From positions 124,001 to 188,000 of the forward strand of contig JAULBX010008883.1 of assembly GCA_032358255.1 (NCBI GenBank): a stretch of 64,000 nt of DNA. Direction: 5' to 3'. The position numbers were made by a program, and so were the translations under genes. The notes beneath the pieces are model-generated. The model did no database searches and was not told the DNA's origin. It worked only from the letters and a program-made list of their open reading frames with translations. Positions 43,101 to 56,937 of this stretch are shown here, in pieces (within the stretch, counting starts at the first letter, position 1; the number at the start of each line of letters is the position of its first letter). The stretch is from Heterotrichella gracilis. Taxonomy: Eukaryota > Sar > Xanthophyceae > Tribonematales > Xanthonemataceae.

Positions 43101-46100
43101 AAACGCCAAAGGCGTACATAAGGCACAGGGAGCTTTTTGTGACAAAGAACAGCACCCAACTGCATAATGAATACCAAACCAACCAAATTTATATGAATGC
43201 AACCACCCACCTGGTGCAACTGCTCCCATTGACCGCGCCAGCCACTCGCCGTAGTGTGAGGTCTGTGCATTAGGCCCCATGCTCAGCAGCTTGTCCAGCG
43301 CACTGCGCAGCTCCTCCAGTGACAACCCATCCTTGTAGTAGCTCAGGTGTGTGAGCATGAGGGCAATGTCAGGCTGGGCAAACTCGCTGCGCTCTGACGG
43401 GGTGTCAGCGGCACGGAAGGGCACAGCCAAGCGCTTGCGAGCGGTTGGGGACCTGCAAGTATTAGCCAAAAATGTTGTTACAAATAAACAAATTTGTCAT
43501 ATTTAATTTGACAAAAAAAAGCGATACCATTCATTCCTCCTGCAGATTTCAGCACAGGGCAATTACGATCCAGTTTAGCAGTTGAATGGCTAAACAACAC
43601 TAAATTGCCCACCTGTTGACTCCAAAATCCACCAGATGGCGCTTGGTGAGAATATGCTGCAGCAGATCATGTGCCAAAAAGCCTCTCAAGGCTAGCAACT
43701 GGCTGCGACGCTCCGGAAACTCGTTGAGGTTGGGCATGGCCTCATACATCATGTGCATGCAATGCACGTCTTCTGATGGCTCCGTGATGCAGCGCTTCAG
43801 GATGTCCTGCAGGTACACGGCATGCAATTAGCGAATAAACATCATGTTGGATTAATGAATAATCATGATGTTGGTTAAATCACATCTATCTTGAAAAGTC
43901 TGCACATTTCAGCACAGCGTAAGAACCACCGAAAATGGAGAGGCAAGTTAAAAACTCCAACAAGTGGTGTCTGGATTAGATACCTTGCACTCAGCAGGAA
44001 CTGCCTTCAACCACCTGAGCTTCCAATCCGGATATTCGATCAGTTGATCGACAAACCACTCTTTCAAGCTGGGCCAGATAGCATCCAAGACCTTGCCAGG
44101 GAGTATTCGAAGCCCTGAGTATGCTCCGGGCTTGTTTCCCTGTATACAAGTAGCCGATTGATTATTGAGTTAATTACGTCATGCCATTGCATGCCATGTT
44201 TGAATCAAACATGGCATGCAATCAGTGAGACCCAATTCGGATGTATGCACAATCTGTATACTGGTTTAGAGAGATACCAGCTGTGCTTGACAGCTACACA
44301 AGTAATAACATTGTGTCAGTTGAGTAGCTGTCAACTGAGTGGCTATTATTTGAACGTTTTCTTTTGTCCTCATTGTTGTGAACGTTCACAACAGCAAGCT
44401 GGTATTTCAGCAACCCTGCGGGCGTCCTGACATGAAGGCCCTTACCTTTTCCAGCAGTGCTGCCTCCTTTGGAACCATGGCTTGAGCAAGGTCCAGCTTT
44501 GGCCCACTGGTGAGTCGTGACACCAGGTGCAGTAGGGCTTGGCTGACCACCACACGCTCTGCCCTGTCAGGTAGCGCACAAGGCGTCCCGCAGGCATACA
44601 CCAGCTGCCACCTGCGTGGTTTCACAGTTGGATTTGTCAGAGACCACAGAAAGCGCAATTTTGCCACAGGCTTCAGTAAGTTGCATGTATTACGTTTGCC
44701 AAGAAACATTATCTGTGGGGCAGACTGACCATGGGTCATGAAAACTTAATGAGATTATGTAAGCATGCAGAAACACCACAAGGTTTGCTGCACATATTTC
44801 TACGGTGATTTATTTATAAAAAAAATCGTCCATGAAAGGGAAATGACTAACTACCCACCCAGACAGCCACAGCACAGGCATCATCTTATAGGACAATGTG
44901 CAGCAGCCAGCCCAGGTACCTGTAGTGAAGCAGCTCATCACTCTCGTCCAGGAGGTCCAGGTAGGGCAGGGCAGCAACTGCATCCAGCGCCGCAAGAGCC
45001 CTCTCCACCTCCGGTTGCTCCTTCTTCAGCCACAGTTCGTGCCACTTGAGCTTCAGCGACATGCGCCACTCTGGAGCAACAAGCAGCAAACCCCCCTCCT
45101 GCATAGGCCAGACCCCGTTGCATCAGCGCATTATTCCACTAATGCTGACAACTTGTTTTGTTGAACTTATTGAATAACTTATTGAATACTAGCTTAGGGT
45201 TCAATGATAATCAGAGGCAATGTGGATTGCAACCATTTGACAGACTAATAATATAATGGTAATAAGGGTAACAGCACCCTAACTTGCAATGGTTCCAGGG
45301 TTGGAGAGCAGCTCTTTTAGGCAACGGATCATAGCACAACGTACCTGCAGTGCATACGAGAGGCATGCTAGCATGGTCCTTGCACCCTCCTCATTGATTT
45401 GCACATCCCTGTTGAAGGGCAAGGTGAACAGCTTGCGACCTAGCACGCTGCCACACAGGTGGGCGTGGAGGTGGCTGTAAGCCTCATCAAGCAGGGGGGA
45501 AAGAAAATTGAGCCGGACCTGCACGCAAACCAGGTTGCAGTTAGTCACTGAAGGCAGGCATATTACTGTACTGAGCAACGCAGAAAAGATGGAACAGATT
45601 TATCACCTCCTGAAACGGTTGCTTTCGGTGCAGGTTTATATGTGGGAATGGCATCCCTCAAAAAAACCGGCCTAGTAATGATACCTTAGGCTAGCTATAG
45701 CTTACAAGGAATTAATAGTGTTGCTGCAGGGATCCAATTCTCGCCAACTTACCAGGCGGTCCCCTTTGGCCCAGTGCAGTGCCAGCATGGGCAGGATAAC
45801 TCGTGTTTTGCCCTCTCCCATATTCAGCTGGCAAATGGCTCCAGGGTCCGCTCTGTTCTCCATAAGGTGCTTGGCCACCAGGTACTGTGTAGGCCTGATC
45901 TGGAGCTGCCCCTCGACCTCAAAAACCAGCCACTGCGGATGCTCAGCCACGCTCCAGGTGCGGTTGGTCTGCAGTTCCTGTAGCAATAGACATGGGAAGT
46001 GTAACAAGAAAACAGTATCATTGCGGCAGCTGCAAAATTTTTGGCATATTGCTAATTTTGCGGCGCTGTTTTTGCGCTGAATATATGTATCCTGCAAGCA

Positions 46101-49100
46101 ATTCTGTCAAGAATCGATTAGGGATCAGTGATGGATCTGAATAATGCTAATAGTGATGCATTTTACTAGTTATTCAGATTCTATCAGAGTCAGGAACTTC
46201 CATGTTGATTTTTGATTTCTAATAGAAAGTTGGATAGTATATTAAATATTTTCAATATTCATACTCTCAGAAGTCTGACAGGCTCTATTTCCCCCCCCTA
46301 TGGCTACATATTTTATTTGACATTATTTGAAATTTAAATGCACTGTGCTACATAGTGTTCACAACCACACACCTGCACCATTGCATTCACTTGCTCCTCC
46401 CCAGCACTAGCCAGCACCTCCAGCCTGCCCAGCCTGTCCTCACGCACACACAGCTGCATCCACACAGCCATGCTCTGCTGCAGCCTCCCATGTGATGCCG
46501 CTGACAGGAAGGGGTTGAAGTCCCTGAGCAGCTTGGGATGCAGCACAAAGCGCAGCAGATCCAGTGGGGATGCACATGCTGCCGCACTTGAAAGCTGCAG
46601 GAGCCTGAAGCTGGTGCCGTAGCAGGCTGTGCTGGTGGGCACTTTGGCAATGCTGCTGAGCAGATAGGTTTCGGTAGCGTTGCGCCAACCTGTAACCTCG
46701 TCCTGCGCCAAGACAAGTGTGGATGTTTAGCACAGATGCCTGGGCCTCGGAAAGCAAAATTAAATCACAGATAGCATTTGTTCAATTTTATTGGCTTAAT
46801 TTATTTGGGAAAACCTGGCAATTTCCTTGACAATGTACAGGTTATCGAGCTTCATAGAGCTCACTTGTAAAGCCCACTGTACAGCGACAGGTTGTGAGGT
46901 TGCTGCAGTGAAGTATGGTGCTTCAACCTCAGAGCATGATAGTGTATAGACTCTGCTAAGCGAAAGCCTTTCTGCATGGATAGGTCGCAGACATAGACCC
47001 GGAATATCCTGACGGGCATGACATGTGCCAATGGCCTGTTAACAGTTTCTACACAAAGAAGCTTGATTGCATACAAACATTGTATTTTCTGACAAAGACA
47101 ATACAGGTTGATTACCTTTGCAGTCTTGATTTGCTGCAGCACATTGTGCACCACCACTTGTTTTGCTGCTGCTGCAGTGTGATGCGCCACCCAGCTCTCC
47201 TGCAGCTCCTGATGCATTGCCTCTGCCAACGGCAGCGGGGAAGAGCCATCTGCCAGGGGATAGGCTGGAACAATGACTGGACTGGCCTGTTGCCGCACAA
47301 GCCCTGCCAGAAACTGCTCCTTCCGCTGGACAAAGCTTTCATTCACAGGGCAGCATAGCACCTCCACTGGGGCGCAGTACCCCATGCGCATCCAGTGTGG
47401 TGCTGGATATGGAGCACGTTGGGTCTTCAGCATGCGCGTTTCTTCCCATGGGGTCAGAAGCGAGCGTGGGTTGGAGCTGAAACCACATGGGCGACAATCT
47501 GTCTCCTGGGCGTACAGGCTGAGTGCATCTGGATGCAGCTTTGCCAGGCGGGTGCTGGGCACTGGCTGTTGCACGTAAAGGTGCTCCAGCTGGAATGCGC
47601 TGGCCTCAAGCTCGTAGACCAGGAGTGGCAATGCAGGTTCCAGGTGGCCTGCCAGTGAGGCAATGCTAGCCAGCTGGGTAACTTCGCTGGAGGTGAGGGG
47701 CCGGTTGCCCCAGCACTGCAATGGGGCAGAAAGGGGATAGGGTAAGAAAACAGCGGACAAGATGGCACTGATCGGCAGTTTCACAGGTTGAAACGTGTTT
47801 AAAAAATAAACACAACTGGATGTTTACAAGCATCTCTACAAGCACCTTGTACAATCTATGGCAGGGTAACCACCATTGTATTTCAATGCACACTGTGATA
47901 TGATATGATATCATGTGCAGCATGCAATACATTTTTGCTATTTCCAATTACTACAATTTACCTGCCAACATGCACGCTGCAATCTGTAGCCAGTGTAATA
48001 GGTTTGCATGATCAATCTCACCTGCCTGACCAGCTCCATTGCCATCTGTGCCCCTGTCATGCGGCTCCTGGGCTCTGGCAGCAGTGTGGATGTGGCCGCA
48101 TACAGTGCAGCCAGCTGCAGCCTGGCAGGGACGTTGCTGGCCTTCAAGTTGCCAAAGCGGCCATGCACCTCGTAGCAATGCACCTGGAGCAAGGGGAATT
48201 AAACTTCCATTGAAATGCTGACTGCATCTGCAGTGCACATGGAGAGTGCACAAGCATAGTTACATGTGGCCACAATCTTCCAATGTCTGCCATTTTGTGT
48301 ACAGAAAGGGGAACACAAACCGGTGCCACAATGTCTCGCCAGTACAACAAGGTAATGACATTACTGGATGCAATCTTGCAGTTTCAAACAAGAAGTTCTG
48401 TCGATTTATTTAATTTGCTGATCCAGCTTTTGTGCTCAGCAGCCTGGAATGCTGGTAATACTTTATCATAGGCTGCAGCAACCATTTTTTACGTACCTTG
48501 TGCGTTGCATTGCTCTTTTCTGACAGCTGAATCTCTGCCCCAACTCCAGAAGCCCGCACAACCCGTCCAGCAGGCACCAGCACCAGCACATTTGCACGCT
48601 TGGCTCCAGGCAATCCTTTGCCGCCATGCTGCCGCTCCAGCACAAGGTAACGATTGAAGCCGAGCAAAGTGTAGCAAGACCCACCACCCTCGTTTCCACT
48701 GTCAGTGTCCACCAGCTGCTGGCATTTGGATAGAGAATAGCCTGCGTAGTCCACTGAGCGCACCTCACCAGTGCCTAGAAGCTCAAACTCCAGCCCAAAT
48801 CGGGGCAGTTCATACCGCACGCCAGCTGGAGCTGAGGCTGATGCGGCCTGTGTGCTCAGCAGGCTTTGGGCGCTGGCAGATGACAAGGCTGGCTGGTGAA
48901 CGTGAATGAACTGTGGCGCTTCAAATTTTGCCAATACTGGAATGATGTCACAGGAGTCAACCTGCATGAGCTGATCAGGTAGCTCTGCAATCTGCTCTGT
49001 CAAAAGCGACGGCCAATACGTGGTGCGCAGGTGCAATGGCACGCGGCGACAGTCATATACTGCATCTCCACCCAGCTTCATGTTGCCAAGCCCATTGCTG

Positions 49101-52100
49101 CACCCGAGGATGAACAGCACCTCCCTGTCCTGAAAATGAGGTGGCCTCAGAACAATGGCGCCCTGGCGGTGGCACAGCCAATGGCTGTGGAGCTCCCTCA
49201 ACCGCACTGGCAACGCCTGACCCCACCCACTGCACTGACCGTGGTCCCCAGCTTCCAGCAATAGCAGTTTCTCCCCATGCCTGTCAATCTCAGTGATGCT
49301 GAGCTGCAACTGCTTGCTGCCAGTTGCTGGCGTGTGCAGAAAAAACTCATAGTAGCGATTGTCCGTACTGGTGGAGCCAGTGGCGGCGCTGCTGCGGCTG
49401 GTGATGGGCTTGAGGGTCTTCAGCACGCCTGCTGCTGTAAGGCAAACCTGTATGACCACAAAAATCAAGTTACTACTCTGCATTTGCTTGCAGTACCAAA
49501 ACTAAAAAGTATTCTTTTGCAAACTGAGTGCAGCTTTGCAATCATCAGCTAAGTTATCCAAGACAAGTAGTGATAATCATCATCGCAATATCCTTCGCCC
49601 TTTGCACCATCATAGAGTAGTTTGTGTGCAGTACGTTGCCAATCAATGGTCATGAACCGTCATTCCCAGCCCATGTCATTACAAGTCAAATTTGCTATTT
49701 ACTTAGCACTTGAAAAATGAATATACTAATACTTTAGTCATAATTGAATTTAACAATGTACCATCGAAGGTTCAGCCTGAGTCACTGCAAGAAGGCACGT
49801 AATACCTCAAAATTGGTGGCTCCAAACGCACGGCGGTACAGCGGATGGCTGGTGATATTCCCTGGAAGGCGCATTGGTGGCAGCCCATCCAACAGCACAG
49901 TGCCGTCCAGCAGGTTGATGGAGTACAAGTGACCCTCATGCACTCCCTCAAAGCTGGCCAAGGGGAATGCGCCATGCCACATCTGCTTCCACTCCAGATG
50001 AGATGGTGTGAACTGCAGCACACTTGCCACTGCTCGTGTGAGAATGGCTGACTGCTGGGTTGCCAGGGTGGTGAGGGAGAGACCATGCTTTGCCATGACG
50101 TTGTGGCAGCGCACCACCATGTCTGCCAGCTTGTTGCGGGTTGCAGCATCCTCCTGGAACACGTGGCCATGGTTTACCAGCACCTGCAAGCACAGGTGTA
50201 GAACAGTCCGTGAAAGAACTACAGCGACTACGAGATGGTGGTCCCTCTTAGGAACACAAGGAGTAAGGAAGGAGGCATATAATGGGGATTTCCAAATGTC
50301 ACACATTTCCAAATACCTGGCAGTTCTAAGCATTTACAGCGATTGGAAGATACCCTTGTCAACAATACAAATTGGCATACCGCATTTCCCCAAAAGTGCA
50401 TTGTAATCGTCAGAACAAATGCTACTCAGCAAAGCCTTCGTGTCACAATGCAACTGCATGCCAACAATACGCCCTAGTAGTACCACAGCAATTCAGGGGC
50501 TCACCATCAGCCTCATCAACTCCCCTGCGTCTTCAATAGCTACATTGCGCCCGCCAAGGGACAGCAGCGCCATGGCCCGCCAGTGCACCTGCCTGCCTTG
50601 CAAAGCATGTACTAGTGCCGCGTCAGCATCTGATGCGCACCCATCCACCTTGCTCCTGTGCAGGATGGCATCCTGCTCCAGAATGTCTGCCACGGCACTG
50701 GTCATGGCAGCAAAACGGTGTGCCACTCCTATGAAGGCCTCTTGGTAGGTTGACAGATGTGCTGCAAGCTGCAGTAGGAGAATGCTAGGCATAATTGACT
50801 GTCACACAATGCAGTGAGTAGTGAATGGAGTAGTAAGGCCCAATCACGTGACTCAAAATCAAGAGATCAGTACTCGAAATCAAGAGATCAGTACTACTAG
50901 TCTAAGATTGACGAATGACTATGTGTTCACACTTGACCAAAATTCTTAAAAATACATGTCAATTTTGCCTGCAGTGCAAGACTCATACCTGTCCCAAGAG
51001 CAGCACTGCTACATGGTCCCTTGGAGTGTCCTGCAACTCATTTGCAAGCACTTGCAGCTCATGCAGCAGCCCATTCATCAACTCTTCGCCCTCCTGGAAG
51101 CCCTCGCTGCGCCACTTGCGCAGTGGCAATGCGTCATTGGTTAGCTCCCCCAAGTGATACACAGTCTGCAGCACCAGCGTGTGCACTGCTGGAAGGTCAA
51201 GGGCCAGCTCCCTCTCGTGCAATGCAGCACACAGGTTGTGCAGCTGGCGCAGCGGGTAGGCGCGGAGGCGGGTAAAGGCCAAAGCCTCAGGCTTGGTCAG
51301 CTCCGGGCTCACAGACGTGCGGCATGCAGCTGCATACCAACAGATAAAGGTCAATAAACTAAAGTGTGAAAATGGATTATGGATGGATTGTTGTAGTATT
51401 TAATACTGGATATGATAGTGCAATAAGGAAATGCACTTGCCCTAAAAAACACTGTATGGCACATTATTTCTAGGGACTTCCTGCACTTATAATATGCATT
51501 ATACCTTCCAGTGTAAAATAATTACTTGAATTGACTGAGGACATAATGTAGTGAAAAGGGAGCGTGGATTGGTTCTGTTTCACACAAGGGAGCACATGCA
51601 CCACAGAACTGGGGCAAGATGTATATGACGCTTATTAAAAAAAAAGATGATTGCGGTAATGAAATGATCAAATGCATCCAGCAAAGAGATCTGGACCTAA
51701 AACTGATAGATGCGTTTGCATTTCAACAAAGCAATTCACAAGACTTCCATGATGTACACACCTTGGTTAGCAATGCCCTGGTTGCCTCGGTCAAGCGTTG
51801 TTGCATCAAACCTGGTGCACTCCAAGAAGGGTTGCAGTGGGTGTGCACTGTCACCACTAGTCAGCTGCTCCGTGTACGCTGTCACCAGTGCTCTGTGTGG
51901 TACAGCCACAAAGGGGTTGAAGGGGCTGGCAAATCCCGCCTGCGTCAAAGACGCGATGCCCATCCAGGACATGGCAGGCTTCAAAGTGTCAGGGTACCAC
52001 ACGCCATTGTCTGGTGACGTCATGTCGTCCACACTTTGGGATCCAACCTGCTGTGGCACACGATCGCTGGACATGAAGTGCACGTCAATGTCCTCGCCCA

Positions 52101-55100
52101 GATGCCTTGCTGGAGGGGAGTATGTGGCGCCCTGCCTGCTGTTGTAGTGGTCTACGAGCGACGTTGCATATCCCGGGCACTGCACAATGCAAAAGACTTT
52201 CATGGAATAAGCTGGTAGCCAATGTTGCAACACAGCAGCTGAAAATTTGTAATCTGAGATGTAACAGGGGTTTAACAGGCCAAATTAGAACACCATGTAA
52301 CAGTGTATTTCCATCAAAGTGCCACTGGTGTGCAATTACAGTTCTACAGGATCAAAGCAGGTCATCGCATACCGAGCATGCCGCCTTTGCATTGCTGTCA
52401 GTTGGAAGCAGCAATGCCTGCTGTGCTGCAAAGCTGATGCGTGCCAGGCACTCTAGGTGAGGGGCGACTTGGCGCAAGTGAAGGAAGAATAGCCACTGGT
52501 TAGCTAGGCTGGCGGTCTGTGGCAGTGGCTGTAGAAGTGGCTCTGGGGCTCTCAGGGCTGATGCTAGGCATCGTGCGTTTGCTGATATTTCTCTCCTGAT
52601 GCTTGGAAGACGTTGACCCAGAGTGTGGCGCTCATGCCTCACACTTATCCTCAGCCACTTGGGTGTCGAGGAATCCAGTTCGTTCTCTTTTGCTACCGCC
52701 TCATCGTACTGAGCTTGTACAGTACTGTATGTGAGCTGCAATGAAGCTTCCTGAGACCTGAACCCAGCAACCAATTTCTGCTTGCGCTGCACTTCTGCCC
52801 AGTGAGACTGTATGCGCGCCTGTGCTGCCACCTTCTCCTCACACAAGATAGCCTGCAGCTGGGGTGACTGCATGCCAAACGCCTCAGCAAAGTGGAATGT
52901 GGCAGCACCATGGCCATCCCGCAAAGAGAACAGCTCCAAGCTGATTTTGCTGTGGTCGCGGAGGTAGGCTGCTACTCTTCTAGCAGCCATGTCCGCTGCT
53001 GCATCAGCCAAGACCATGTGTTCCAGGAGGCGCCAGTCCAATGCCACGCTATAGTCCCTGACCAAGGGGTGTGCATCTCCTGCTGCTGCGTGCATCAGGC
53101 AGTAGGTGCACCAGGCCTGCAAGAGGCATTATGTAAATTTCAGTTTAAAAGTCGGGTTAGGTGTACCCCCACAGGATAAAGCATGTCTGATGCATCATGA
53201 TTCACCATCAGCCATGGCATGAGCACACGTACACACAAAATTAAGCAACATGTCACTGAGGCAGATGGCAAGTGGTTTATGTTTATTACTTTAAGAGCAT
53301 ATGTAGCATGCCATTTATATGTTCATATCCCTGATATTTAGGCAGTCACCATGAGCATGTATTATGAGTAACTCACCCCAAGCACCAGGCGGCTGTGCAG
53401 CTCCACACGCATCAGCGCCTGCCCTGCACTGGACCTTGCTAGACTCTGCAGCTCCAGACTGTACCAATCAAACACGCTCTGTAAAGACTGCAGCGCGCGC
53501 TGGTCCGCCAATTGCGTTGCAGCCTGTGCAAATCCCTGTTTTGCCCTGCCATACAGCAGCCGCTCAATGGTGCGCAGCTTGTGCTGAGAGCCTACATCGC
53601 CCTTCTTCTTGTCCAGTGCAGTGACCTGCTGCAGCCATCCCAATGCCTCAGCAAACGAGGCAGTTGCTGGAAGCAGAGGCAGGGATCCCAGATTCTCCTG
53701 TGCACGCTTCCTTGCAGCCTCCAGCGTGTTTGCCTCCTGCTGTGGTTTACTGAAGGGTGGCAGAACTCCCTGCATCTGGCTGAGCCTGGGAGCATACCCA
53801 GCGTCTGGCAAGTGATACTTCCCACCAACCACCTGTGCGCGCTGACAGCAAACTGCCTCAAGATGCTCCCGTGCCTTTGCACACACAACCTCCAGATCTG
53901 AAGCTTCTTCATTGTACCCGTCAACTGCCAGGATGGCGGCCTTTGAAGCTGCAGTGTCCAGCATCTGCATACAGGCTGTGACCATGGTTTGTGTTGCAGT
54001 CTTGGGATTGACAAACTTCATTTGCCGCTCCAGCAGCCACGCATCCAGATGCGCCAAGGAAAGCTGCAACAGCAACTGTGCTGGCATTGGCTGCAACTGG
54101 ACAATTTGGCTGCCTGTGCTGACATGCTCCAACAGCACCTGTGACGGACAACAGGGAGTGTGAGTTCAATGAATAAATGTGCAAGATGCACCTTGTTACC
54201 AGCATCAATAATGTTAATGGGTACACTTTACTATGAAATTAAACTTGTTTGCAAAAACGATTTTGTCATCAAGCCCATGAAAACATTTGTTCAATTAATT
54301 ATCTCCCCCTCTTCGCGCGGAAGGGTTACGACAATTCCACACACTGAATGTTGCTGCAAATGCTCCAGTCTCATATCAGGCAACCTAATGCTTCACGTCT
54401 TGGAGCACTGTCACATTGATTACACCAACTCATACCTTGAGCACTTCTTTCACCAAAGGCCAGCTGGTATCACGTGGTTCACTTCCGGTGTGGGCGCCAA
54501 CGTCAGTGGTACCGCCCGCAGCATGAACCTGAATGCCTGGAGTGCCAACGCCCAGCACCTGTTCCAGTGCAGCCTTGACAAAGGCTGGTGTCCGCTGATG
54601 CCCCTTCTTTCCCGCCATCTTGGCTTTCTTGCAATTCTCGATGACCTTTGCAAGCTGGGTTAGGATGGTGGGTAGGTTGGCGGCAGGCGTGGTGCCCATG
54701 TGTACTGTTTTGCAGCTGCTGCAACTGGCTGTGGCCTGGATGAGTCCCGTTGAAGTACTGCATGCAATTGTGCACTGTGAGAAGCAGTTACATAATATTA
54801 TTGCCGTAGTCTACAAAACACTGAAGGGATGTATGATTGCAAGCAAACTCTAAGGCTCTTGAGCAGCCAGTCATTGTTACCCCGCATAGTAATTTACTAA
54901 TATGGCCGCATGCATTGAAATCGAAGATATGTATTACCTATCAAAGGGTCTACCATACCGGCGCTTATGGTTTGCTATAATCCTTTTCTGCAAAAATAAT
55001 AAATATCGGGGGGGTAACAATTACAAATGTAGTAAAAAAAGTGCCAAAATTTTCAAAATCATGTGGCGGCCGTTTGATCTGGCTGCGTTATGTACAATAG

Positions 55101-55710
55101 GCACTAGGGCTTCTTGTGGTCCCTAATTAAAGCCCTGGAGGTGCCCTAGCGTCCAAAACGCAAACCTCAACACTTCCTTTAAGCCATGAAATGTCTTTGG
55201 AGACCCAATCTGTGTGTCCGTGCCGTTTTTTCACTGTCCATTTAATAATCATATTTTGGTGGAGCAGTTATTTACAGTTTCCAAGAAGGGCCGCAAAAGG
55301 TTAAAACTATGCTTTATAAATCATTTCTGGGGAAGGGCGCAATCTTTTAGCACTGGTGCAGCATGTGTGAAGTGCATTACAGAAACATGCTGTGGGCACT
55401 ACAATGCACCTTACATTGAAATGAACAGTACAAAAAAGTCTTTGAACTTTGAGAATCACTCTGAAGGACATCCGCACCTGTGCAGCTTGAATTCCCATTC
55501 ATCCAGGAACACCAGCCGCAGTTGCACTTCTCCCAGGCGCAGGGAGAGCTCCCTCCCTTGGTTACCCTGCTCTGCAGCACCCAGTGCCAATATTGCACAG
55601 CCATACTCCTCCATCCAAGTCATGTGACTTTCTGATGATAGTAGGGAGATGGCTGATGTGAGAGTGACCAGGCTCTCTTGCGTTGGCCATGATGCTGCAT
55701 GTTGCTCAAC
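40148..55710 (-). CDS. giant DUF3638/DUF3645 P-loop protein (annotated elsewhere as ubiquitinyl hydrolase-like), N-terminus not found
   Basis: Twenty-four exons keep one frame, in gene order: 55478-55710, 54436-54715, 53377-54138, 52373-53116, 51762-52179, 50989-51329, 50505-50768, 49806-50183, 48497-49447, 48022-48183, 47116-47715, 46373-46702, 45753-45977, 45345-45518, 44920-45098, 44446-44611, 43984-44139, 43613-43806, 43211-43452, 42947-43002, 42433-42744, 42176-42280, 41919-42016 and 40148-41675 (about 2965 residues). The exon 42176-42280 acceptor is the least sure. Diagnostic blocks: QLNMGEGKTRVILPMLAL (P-loop, exon 45753-45977), VRLNFLSPLLDEAYSHLH, GRKLFTLPFNRDV, LAVPFRAADTPSERSEFAQP with LTHLSYYKDGLS (DUF3638), and VVGFSGTKDNHRLLPLQ (DUF3645). 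The first traced exon starts at an acceptor, so a start exon and an N-terminal domain remain unseen. These very large cytosolic proteins occur in fungi, plants and protists; their activity is unproven. Confidence 0.85.
42045..42065. repeat. 10-base hairpin centred on GAATC
   Basis: TGCCGCATGA, one base, then its reverse complement, in the DUF3638 intron next to the exon starting at 42016. Confidence 0.8.
44186..44392. repeat. three palindromes in one DUF3638 intron
   Basis: A hairpin with 18-base perfect arms and a one-base spacer lies at 44186-44222. An 11-base inverted pair (TTGACAGCTAC and its complement) spans about 44288-44335. A perfect 18-base palindrome GTTGTGAACGTTCACAAC lies at about 44375-44392. 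Confidence 0.9.
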
Positions 55711-56930
55711 CTGAATGACAATGGTAGTCTTCGTCAAGAGAAAGGAAGAAAGAAAACACCCACATGTGTTTCAACGTAAGAGAAACACACAGGGGATCAC
55801 AATATTAGGATGAGGTTTTTGGAATCAACTTTACTTGACATACACCCTCGAAAGGTTGTTTGTTATCAGTCCAGCGCCAGCCTGAGACACAAAAAATTTG
55901 TGGGAGTCACGCATGAATCCTTCTAATGTCACTTTGAGATATGACGAGCAGGTATGGATATGGGTTGTGGGAAATATAGCAATGTTTAGGGTTTAGGGTT
56001 TGCTTGCTTAAAGATACCCCGCAAAAATTTGCACTGCAGTGGAAAATGATGTGCCGCAGTGAACCAGCATGTCCGATGACGACTTGGAATGCCTTTTGTT
56101 TGTACCAGCATGTCACATGGAAGCCTTCGGGCTGAAAACAGGATCAGAGAGGTCTACTCTGATGATTTACCGTGTCTTTCGCCTCTGCCAAAAATCTGCC
56201 AAGAATGGCACAGAACGCCTTGTGGGCGTTTTGCGTGTGTGTGGCAGGTTTATGTTTGAAGCCAAACATGCTGGCCAACAGGCCCTCCTCCTCGCACCAC
56301 ACGCCGCACGTGCTACCCATGTCTCCTCACGAGGCTAGGGCCTGGCCCGGGGTGCACCAGCAACTTGAAACCCTAGACAACTAAGTTAGACGTTAAACGA
56401 GGAGATGAACTGTATACTTCGCACTGTCAAGGGATGCTGGTGCAAACCAACTGGTAAATCGCAGACTCTTGCTTAACCTTGCAACAGTGTGCCGTACAGA
56501 TGCAACGTGGTGACAATGGGTGTGACACTTGCGACAGTCGTTCAATGTGAAACCTAATAGAGCTCAAGCCTTTTGCGCGTTTTCCGGGATGCAAACGTGT
56601 TATGACCTGCATTGTGCTGCCCTTGATAATATGTCTAGCTCTAAGCTGCGTAAAACGACCTTGACAAGGTCGGACCAGATTGCTCGAAAGCATCCACTCC
56701 TGGCCGTGTGAGCACGGGCAGTCTTCCTACTTCCAAGTTGCAAGTTTTTCCCAGCACGCGAGATATAACCCTAACCTGGGGTATTGCAAGGTGGGTGGGA
56801 GAAATGGACACAACCCACCCGAATAGTCTTTGTTTGTCATGCACCCACTTGTAATCAGAAGCGGACCAACCAGAACAGGGTTTAGGAATGAGGATTCAGG
56901 GACTACCCCTACTTGCAAGACTTCGGGTTT
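55711..56930. other. upstream of the traced DUF3638 exons
   Basis: The missing 5' exon(s) of the DUF3638 gene should begin here or further right; none could be chosen. A TTTAGGG array of two and a half units lies at 55985-56002 and a shorter one at about 56925. Confidence 0.4.
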
Positions 56931-56937
56931 AGGGTAT

